A stretch of 64,000 nt of DNA from Streptomyces caeruleatus (GTDB taxonomy: Bacteria; Actinomycetota; Actinomycetes; Streptomycetales; Streptomycetaceae). The notes beneath the pieces were generated by a model that made no database searches, had not been told where the DNA came from, and saw only the letters and a list, made by a program, of their open reading frames with translations. Of this stretch, positions 58,474-64,000 are shown piece after piece. The position numbers and the translations under genes are program-made. Position 1 is the stretch's first letter. Each line of letters starts with the position of its first letter. Location of the stretch: assembly GCF_001514235.1 (NCBI RefSeq), contig NZ_KQ948926.1:365836-429835 (forward strand). The letters are read 5' to 3'.

Positions 58474-59394
58474 ATGTCCGCCGAGTCACCTCGCATCTCC
58501 CGCCTCGAGCCGTATCTGAACCGGACCGAACCCGCGCCGACCCTGCTGAAGATGCTGGTCGGCGTACAGCTGGCGGGGATCCGCGAGGACGCGGGCCTCT
58601 CCCAGGACCAGGCGGCGCGAGCCGTGGGGTTCAGCCCGGCGAAGTTGTCGCGCATCGAGGCGGGCAAGGGGCGTCGGCCGCCCACCGAGTCCGACATCCG
58701 TGCGCTGCTGAAGCAGTACGGGGCCGAGGAGTACGAGGCCACGGTGCTGTTGCAGTTGCTGCAGCGGGCCGGTGAGCCCGGGTGGTGGCAGCGCTACGAC
58801 AAGCGGCTGATGCCGGAGTGGTTCGACCGGCTGGTCGGGTTCCAGGAGGCCGCCACGGCCATCCGTACCTTTGAACTCCAGTACGTGCCGGGCCTGTTGC
58901 AGACCGAGGACTACACCCGCGCCGTCGTGGAGCGCGGGCTGCCGTCGGCGCCCGGGCGTGAGGTACAGCGGCGTGTGGAGCTGCGGATGCGCCGGCGGGA
59001 GCTGCTGCACCGGCCGGACGCGCCGCAGCTGTGGGCGATCGTCGACGAGTCGGTGCTGCTGCGGGTGCTGGGCAGCCGCGAGGTGATGCGGGAGCAGCTG
59101 GAACATCTCGTGGAGATGGCCCAGCGGCCCCATGTGACCGTACAGATCGTGCCCCTGGACGTGACCAACGCCTCCGCGCCCGCGATGCCGGTGACCTATC
59201 TGCGGTTCGGCGGTGTCGATCTGCCCGACATCGTCTATCTGGAGCACATCAAGAGCGCGGCGTTCCTGGAGGACCGCGACGAGACCGAGGAGTACCGCCT
59301 CGTCCTGGACCGTCTGGGTGACGAGGCCCTCAACCCGCGCGAGTCCCTGGAGCGGCTGCGCGAGACGATGGAGCGGTACTCCCCGAAGCCCTGA
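58474..59394 (+). CDS. XRE-family regulator with DUF5753 (whiJ type, second cluster)
   Basis: A 306-residue protein from ATG 58474, with GGGGAG 6 nt upstream. The helix-turn-helix (LSQDQAARAVGFSPAKLSRI) lies at ~40-60. The DUF5753 sensor region carries EPGWWQRYDKRLMPEWF, then LQYVPGLLQTEDYTRAVVE and the terminal ALNPRESLERLRETMERY helix. Likely binds the nearby dyads and is antagonised by DUF397. Typical chromosomal version, higher GC than the copy at 4463. Confidence 0.92.
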   Translation: MSAESPRISRLEPYLNRTEPAPTLLKMLVGVQLAGIREDAGLSQDQAARAVGFSPAKLSRIEAGKGRRPPTESDIRALLKQYGAEEYEATVLLQLLQRAGEPGWWQRYDKRLMPEWFDRLVGFQEAATAIRTFELQYVPGLLQTEDYTRAVVERGLPSAPGREVQRRVELRMRRRELLHRPDAPQLWAIVDESVLLRVLGSREVMREQLEHLVEMAQRPHVTVQIVPLDVTNASAPAMPVTYLRFGGVDLPDIVYLEHIKSAAFLEDRDETEEYRLVLDRLGDEALNPRESLERLRETMERYSPKP

Positions 59395-59418
59395 GCCGGG
59401 CCCGCGGCCCGCGGCCCG

Positions 59419-60234
59419 CTACGGAAGTCGGCCCACGCCGCCGAACTCGATCCACTCCTGGGTGAGCTGGCGCGGGGCCACCTCGGTGTCGGGACGCCAG
59501 GTGGAGACCTCCACCAGGCCGGGCTCAAGGATCTCCAGACCCTCGAAGTACTCCGCGACGTCCTTCTCCTGGCGTACCCGGCCCCAGTGGTTCTGGGTCG
59601 CCTGGGCCATGAAGTCGGTGACGAACTTGCGGACCTCGGCGTCCTCGCTGACCAGCTGGCACATCACCATGCAGCTGCCCGGCACGAGCTGTTCGCGGAC
59701 CCGGCGGGCCACGGCGAGCGGGCCGTTGGCGTCGTCGTCGGGGATGCAGTGGAAGACCGAGTTGAACAGCACGGCGACCGGCTGCGAGAAGTCGATCAGG
59801 CGCTGGGTGTCGGCGTGGGCGAAGATGGCGTCGGTCTCACGCATGTCGGCGTGGATGACGGCGGTGTTGTCGTTCTGGTCGAGCAGGGCGCGGCCGTGGA
59901 CCAGGACCATCGGGTCGTTGTCGACGTACACCACGCGCGAGGACGGGTCGACGGACTGGGCGACCTGGTGGACGTTGTTCTGGGTGGGCAGGCCTGAGCC
60001 GTGGTCGAGGAACTGCCGGATGCCGTAGTCCTCGGCCAGCGTGCGGACCACGCGCTGCAGGAAGCGGCGGTTGTTCAGGGCGAGGGCGCGGGTGCTGGGG
60101 ACGACCTTGTCCAGCTCCTCGCAGGCGGCTCGGTCGGAGGCGTAGTTGTCCTTGCCGCCGAGGTAGTAGTCGTACATGCGTGCGGCTGTCGGGATCGTGG
60201 CATCGATCGACGTGGACAGCTTTCCAGACTCCAT
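59419..60234 (-). CDS. SAM-dependent methyltransferase (PF04672 family, second cluster)
   Basis: A 271-residue enzyme. The family start is ARMYDYYLGGKDNYASDRAA; the SAM loop is IRQFLDHGSGLPTQNNVHQV and the adenosine-binding acidic strand VVYVDNDPMVLVH. Length and motifs match the family fully. It converges with the XRE gene, as in the first cluster. Function of the family in these clusters is not established. Confidence 0.9.
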   Translation of the reverse strand: MESGKLSTSIDATIPTAARMYDYYLGGKDNYASDRAACEELDKVVPSTRALALNNRRFLQRVVRTLAEDYGIRQFLDHGSGLPTQNNVHQVAQSVDPSSRVVYVDNDPMVLVHGRALLDQNDNTAVIHADMRETDAIFAHADTQRLIDFSQPVAVLFNSVFHCIPDDDANGPLAVARRVREQLVPGSCMVMCQLVSEDAEVRKFVTDFMAQATQNHWGRVRQEKDVAEYFEGLEILEPGLVEVSTWRPDTEVAPRQLTQEWIEFGGVGRLP

Positions 60235-60525
60235 CGTTTCCCCCAGTCACAGGGCCGGCCGAGGCGATCACCTCTCCGACAACACATCCTAGGGAGACGG
60301 CAGTTGGTGGGGCCAGTCCATCGGTCAATCACCGGCGAATGCCCCCCGGGATCCGTCTGGTGTGCTCTCCGCCCGGTGCCGGCCGACAGGGAGATCCTGG
60401 ATCACGTCCGCGAGCTGGATCCCTCAACCCGCGGAAAGAGGAGTTGACTGTCGTCGTTGCGCATGTGCACGCCATGAGGAAGCTGGGCATGTTCCCCTTT
60501 CAACGATCAGAGGGGACATGCAGAG

Positions 60526-61797
60526 ATGAGCCTGAGCGCCGCATCCGGGCCCCGCAAGGTCGTCGTCACCGGACTCGGGGCGGTCACTCCGCTCGGCGTC
60601 GGGGTCGGGGAGTTGTGGCGGGGGCTGCTCGACGGGCGGCACGGGATCCGGGAGTTGGAGGGGGAGGAGTTCGCCGGACTGCCCGTGCGGGTGGCCGGGG
60701 TCGTACCTGTTGATCCCGGGGAACTGCTGCCGCGGCCGGTGGCGCGGCGGATGAACCGGGCCGCGCGGTTCGGGGTGCTGGCGGCCCGGGAGGCGTGGGT
60801 GGACGCCGGGTTCACCGAGGGCGGGACGCGGGAGAGCGGGGTCGACCCGGAGCGGGTGGGGGTGAGTCTGGGCGCGATCCTCGGGGACGCGTCCGTGCTG
60901 GTGGGCGGGGACCGGAAGCTGCAGGAGAAGGGGCCGCGGGCCGTCTCGCCGCTGACCACCCCGATGACCGTACCGTCGCAGGCCGCCTCCCAGGTCTCGC
61001 TCGACCTGCATATCACCGGCGAGGCCAGGACGGTCACGAGCGCCTGTGCGTCGGGGACGGAGGCCATAGGGCAGGCGATCGACCGCATACGGTACGGGCA
61101 GGTCGACCTCGCTCTCGCGGGCGGCGCCGAAGCGGTCGTCACGCCGGCGATCATGGCGTCCTTCGCGGCGATGCGGGCCCTGGCCGACGGGGACCCCTCG
61201 AAGGGCTCGCCCTCGCGGCCGTTCGCCAAGGACCGGAGCGGGTTCGTCAACGGCGAGGGTGCGGGGATCCTCGTACTCGAGGCGGAGGAGCACGCGCGGG
61301 CCCGGGGTGCGCGGATCTACTGCGAGGCCGCGGGCTGGGGCCTGTCCGCCGACGCCCACCACATGGCCGCGCCCGACCCGTCCGGCACCGGCGTCGCGCT
61401 CGCCCTGCGGCGCGCTCTGCGGGACGCCGGCGGCGAGGTCGGAAACGTCGTCCATGTGAACGCCCATGCCACGGCGACGATCGAGGGCGACCTGGCGGAG
61501 GCGGGGGCGCTCCGGGCGGTGCTCGGCCGGCGGAGGGTTCCCGTCACCGCGCTCAAGGGGCACCTCGGGCATCTGCAGGGGGCCGCGGGCGGAGTCGAGG
61601 CGGTCGCCGCCGTGCTGACGCTGCATCACGGGGTGGTGCCGCCGACCGTGGGGGGCGGGGTGCTCGACGACGCGATCGATCTGGATGTGGTGACGGGGGT
61701 GCCGCGTGCGTTGCCGGAGGACGGGGACCTGGTGCTGAGCAATTCGTTCGGGTTCGGGGGGCACAACGCGGTGTTGGCGTTGCGGAGGGCCCGGTGA
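60526..61797 (+). CDS. Beta-ketoacyl-ACP synthase (FabF / KAS II-like)
   Basis: A 423-residue thiolase-fold ketosynthase from ATG 60526. The catalytic Cys sits in TVTSACASGTEAIGQAI; the two His are in VHVNAHATATIEGD and TALKGHLGHLQGAAG. The last contains the conserved Lys. It condenses an acyl thioester with malonyl-ACP. No ACP, ketoreductase or chain-length factor is adjacent, so it acts either in lipid metabolism or as a stand-alone secondary-metabolism enzyme. The stop codon is the first unit of a pentanucleotide repeat. Confidence 0.92.
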   Translation: MSLSAASGPRKVVVTGLGAVTPLGVGVGELWRGLLDGRHGIRELEGEEFAGLPVRVAGVVPVDPGELLPRPVARRMNRAARFGVLAAREAWVDAGFTEGGTRESGVDPERVGVSLGAILGDASVLVGGDRKLQEKGPRAVSPLTTPMTVPSQAASQVSLDLHITGEARTVTSACASGTEAIGQAIDRIRYGQVDLALAGGAEAVVTPAIMASFAAMRALADGDPSKGSPSRPFAKDRSGFVNGEGAGILVLEAEEHARARGARIYCEAAGWGLSADAHHMAAPDPSGTGVALALRRALRDAGGEVGNVVHVNAHATATIEGDLAEAGALRAVLGRRRVPVTALKGHLGHLQGAAGGVEAVAAVLTLHHGVVPPTVGGGVLDDAIDLDVVTGVPRALPEDGDLVLSNSFGFGGHNAVLALRRAR

Positions 61798-61841
61798 AGT
61801 GAAGTGAAGTGAGGTGAGGTGAGGTGAGGTGAGGTGAGGTG
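61795..61841. repeat. Pentanucleotide tandem repeat at the ketosynthase stop codon
   Basis: Three TGAAG units, then six TGAGG units and a terminal TG. It begins at the stop codon of the ketosynthase gene and lies between convergent genes. Each unit contains TGA, so length change would not extend the ketosynthase protein. Confidence 0.85.
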
Positions 61842-61872
61842 CGGGGAGGGGGCGCGCGCGGCGGCGTGATGG

Positions 61873-62937
61873 TCATGCCGTGCGCTTGCGGGCCGTCGTC
61901 TTCTTCGCCGTCGACTTCTTCGCGGTGCTCTTGGCCGTGCTCTTGGCCGTGCTCTTGGTGGTGCTCTTCGCCGCCGTCTTCTTCGCTCCCTGGGCCGTCT
62001 TCGCCGTCGACTTCTTCGCGGACGCCGTCTTCTTCGCCGCTGTCTTCTTCGTCGCCGTCGACTTCTTGCCGGCCGTCTGCTTCGGTGCCGCTCGGGAGGT
62101 CTTGCGCTCGGGCAGGCGTCTGACCTGCGCTTCCTTCTTCTCCGGCGCCGTCGGCTCCTCGCCGCGCGACTCCTTGGCCGCCCGTACGCTGTTCTCCAGG
62201 GCCGCCATCAGGTCGAGGACCTTGCCGGCCTTGGCCGGTTCGGGTGTCTCCGGCGGGGCCTCGCCGGCGGCCTTCGCGGCGACGACCTCCTCAAGGGCCT
62301 CGCGGTAGGCGTCGTGCAGTTCGTCGAGTTCGATCTCGCCGAGGGTGTCCATCAGGGCGTCCGCGAGGTCCAGTTCCTTGTCGTTCACCGTGACGTGGGT
62401 GTCGGGGGCTACGCCCTCCGGGGCCCGGACCTCGTCCGGCCACAGCAGTCCGTGCATGGCGATGGCGTCCTCGACGACCCGCAGCATGCCCAGACGCTCA
62501 CGGCCCCGCAGGGCGTACTTCGCGATGGCGACCTTCTGGCTGCGCTTCAGCGCCTCGCGCAGCAAGGTGTACGGCTTGGCCGCGGGGGCGCCGCCGGCGG
62601 CGAGGTAGTAGGCGCTGTCCATCTGGAGCGGGTCGATGCGGTCGGCCGGTACGAAGGCCACGATCTCGATCGTCTTCGCGGTCGGAAGGGGCAGGTGGGA
62701 CAGGTCCTCGTCAGTGATCGGGATGATCGTGCCGTCCGCGTCCTCGTATCCCTTGCCGATCTCCCCCTGGGTGACCTCGCGGTCCTCCAGCTCGCAGACC
62801 TTGCGGTAGCGAATGCGGCCGCCGTCCTCCGTATGGATCTGACGGAAGGAGATCGAGCGGTTCTCCGTGGCGTTCACGAGCTTGATCGGGATGCTGACCA
62901 GGCCGAACGAGATGGCGCCGTTCCAGATGGATCGCAC
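61873..62937 (-). CDS. ku: Ku protein (bacterial NHEJ), with long Lys/Ala/Thr-rich tail
   Basis: A 354-residue protein; I prefer GTG 62937, preceded by AAAGGG, over a GTG 9 nt earlier. The core Ku ring-fold is intact: SIWNGAISFGLVSIPIKLVN, then RYRKVCELEDREV, and YTLLREALKRSQKVAIAKYA. Residues ~275-354 are a lysine-, alanine- and threonine-rich tail reminiscent of histone H1, found in many actinobacterial Ku proteins and able to bind DNA. Divergent from the LigD polymerase gene (71 nt), a frequent pairing in non-homologous end joining. Confidence 0.93.
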   Translation of the reverse strand: MRSIWNGAISFGLVSIPIKLVNATENRSISFRQIHTEDGGRIRYRKVCELEDREVTQGEIGKGYEDADGTIIPITDEDLSHLPLPTAKTIEIVAFVPADRIDPLQMDSAYYLAAGGAPAAKPYTLLREALKRSQKVAIAKYALRGRERLGMLRVVEDAIAMHGLLWPDEVRAPEGVAPDTHVTVNDKELDLADALMDTLGEIELDELHDAYREALEEVVAAKAAGEAPPETPEPAKAGKVLDLMAALENSVRAAKESRGEEPTAPEKKEAQVRRLPERKTSRAAPKQTAGKKSTATKKTAAKKTASAKKSTAKTAQGAKKTAAKSTTKSTAKSTAKSTAKKSTAKKTTARKRTA

Positions 62938-63008
62938 GTGCAGCACCCTTTCGGTGGTTATGCCAGGATCACCCGGACATCCGTCAGGTTTTCTGGAATT
63001 CTCATGGT

Positions 63009-63890
63009 ATGACGCCGATCACAGAGGTGGAGGGGCGACGGCTCGCGCTCAGCAATCTGGAGAAGGTGCTGTATCCGGCGACCGGCTTCACCAAGGGCGA
63101 GCTGCTGCACTACTACGCCACCACGGCCGACTTCCTGCTGCCGCATCTGCGGGATCGGCCCGTGTCCTTCCTGCGGTACCCGGACGGGCCGGACGGCCAG
63201 GTGTTCTTCGCGAAGAACGTTCCGCCGGGGACCCCTGACTGGGTCACCACGGGGGAGGTGCCGCGCGTGGAGGGGCCGGCGCGCATGGTGTTCGTGCAGG
63301 ATCTCGCGAGTCTGATGTGGGCCGCGAACCTCGTCACCGAGTTCCATACGCCCCAGTGGGTGATCGGTGCGCCCGGGGAGGCGGACCGGCTGGTCTTCGA
63401 CCTGGACCCCGGGGCGCCCGCCACCGTGGTGGAGTGCTGTGAGGTCGCTCTCTGGTTGCGGGAGCGGTTGGCTGCGGACGGGATCGAGGCGTATGCCAAG
63501 ACCTCCGGTTCGAAGGGGCTGCATCTCGCGGCGGCCATTCGGCCGACGCCTTCCGAACGGGCGACCGAGTATGCCAAGGAGTTGGCTGTGGAGGCCGAGA
63601 AGGCCATGCCGCGGCTGGTGATCCATCGGATGACGAGGAGTCTGCGGCCGGGGAAGGTGTTCGTCGACTGGAGCCAGAACGCCGCGCGGAAGACGACGGC
63701 CACGCCGTACACGTTGCGGGCTCGGCGGGAGCCTGCGGTGTCCGCGCCGGTGACGTGGGAGGAGGTGGCGGAGTGTCGGGTGCCTGCCGCGCTTGCTTTT
63801 CTCGCGGGTGACCTTGCGCCTCGGCTTCAGGATTACGGCGACCTGTTCGCTGGGCTGCTCCTGCCGGAGGGGGTGGGGCGGTTGCCGTGA
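63009..63890 (+). CDS. LigD-type DNA primase/polymerase domain protein (NHEJ)
   Basis: A 293-residue stand-alone polymerase domain of the LigD family, an archaeo-eukaryotic primase fold. Landmarks are the N-terminal NLEKVLYPATGFTKGELLHY, the metal-binding LVFDLDPG, the SGSKGLHL nucleotide-binding loop, and VFVDWSQNAARKTT. No ligase or phosphoesterase domain is attached. It fills and processes ends held by Ku, whose gene is divergent next door. A separate ligase must be encoded elsewhere. Confidence 0.93.
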   Translation: MTPITEVEGRRLALSNLEKVLYPATGFTKGELLHYYATTADFLLPHLRDRPVSFLRYPDGPDGQVFFAKNVPPGTPDWVTTGEVPRVEGPARMVFVQDLASLMWAANLVTEFHTPQWVIGAPGEADRLVFDLDPGAPATVVECCEVALWLRERLAADGIEAYAKTSGSKGLHLAAAIRPTPSERATEYAKELAVEAEKAMPRLVIHRMTRSLRPGKVFVDWSQNAARKTTATPYTLRARREPAVSAPVTWEEVAECRVPAALAFLAGDLAPRLQDYGDLFAGLLLPEGVGRLP

Positions 63891-64000
63891 GCGTGGGTGA
63901 GGTCGCCGTGTGTGGCTGACGGTTGGTGGGGGTTGAGCGCGCAGTTCCCCGCGCCCCTGGGGGGGGTGGGCGGGCCGCAGGTTTCAGGGGCGCCGGTGTT
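63891..64000. other. Window end with a common Streptomyces repeat motif
   Basis: No gene. The block GCGCAGTTCCCCGCGCCCC (within 63937-63959) is an imperfect dyad of a kind scattered in many copies between Streptomyces genes. Confidence 0.5.

Noticed and set aside
60526..61797. Type II polyketide cluster
   Set aside because: Only one ketosynthase; no chain-length factor, ACP or tailoring genes follow. Ku and LigD come next.
61795..61841. Phase-variable switch of the ketosynthase
   Set aside because: The array starts at the stop codon and each unit contains TGA, so changes cannot alter the protein.
1..64000. CRISPR array or cas genes
   Set aside because: No series of regularly spaced identical repeats and no Cas-like protein seen.

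Overview
The window is high-GC actinobacterial DNA, almost certainly from a Streptomyces. The evidence is strong third-position G/C bias, two DUF397 / XRE-DUF5753 / S-adenosyl-methyltransferase clusters of the whiJ type, leucine TTA codons confined to a few genes, DUF317 and IS5-type debris, and a Ku plus LigD-polymerase pair. About 57 kb is accessory DNA. Only the last ~6.5 kb looks like ordinary chromosome.

Layout. (1) 1-15 kb: the end of one integrated element. It holds a truncated Prim-Pol replication protein, a divergent HTH gene beside an HSPA12-like Hsp70 and a coiled-coil partner, a whiJ-like trio, small DNA-binding or unknown proteins, a secreted NucA/NucB-type nuclease, transposon debris, a 746-residue protein with a duplicated domain, and a DUF5655 nuclease. 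It ends at 15065-15108 in the 3' half of a tRNA-Arg(CCG) gene. (2) 15.1-48.7 kb: a second segment bounded on the right by another copy of the same tRNA 3' half (48668-48711). It carries HNH and sigma-factor remnants, a TTA-containing membrane two-gene unit, a polymorphic-toxin locus (FG-GAP protein, LamG protein, 2319-residue RHS-HINT-deaminase toxin, overlapping immunity gene), a glycosyltransferase, an O-methyltransferase, a membrane NACHT NTPase, a PD-(D/E)XK gene broken by one UGA, a VapBC-like toxin-antitoxin pair, a membrane Mrr-like endonuclease, a tyrosine integrase, and an XRE regulator divergent from a 45-residue peptide. (3) 48.7-57.2 kb: further accessory DNA. It includes an Mrr-family endonuclease, a decayed paralogue of the integrase next to a second, nearly identical toxin-antitoxin pair, a single-protein SF1 helicase plus PLD nuclease resembling type II Mokosh (MkoC), and a WXG100 cluster whose third gene is frameshifted and truncated. 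(4) 57.3-64 kb: chromosome-like. It holds an anti-sigma-type ATPase with TTA as codon 3, DUF397, XRE-DUF5753, methyltransferase, FabF-like ketosynthase, Ku and LigD polymerase.

The two tRNA-Arg 3' halves both lack the 5' half of the gene. The simplest reading is tandem accretion at one tRNA-Arg(CCG) gene that lies to the left of the window, each insertion leaving a 3' duplicate at its far end. The duplicated integrase and toxin-antitoxin modules on either side of the right-hand copy fit that model. The region is therefore a layered integration hot spot loaded with defence, conflict and toxin genes.

Most promising for new biology: the Hsp70 / coiled-coil / HTH module (774-3949), the duplicated-domain protein at 11398-13638, the RHS deaminase toxin, the NACHT protein, the helicase-PLD protein with a divergent WXG100 operon, and the paired tRNA remnants with co-varying downstream hairpins. 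All functions are inferred from the sequence alone; no searches were run.
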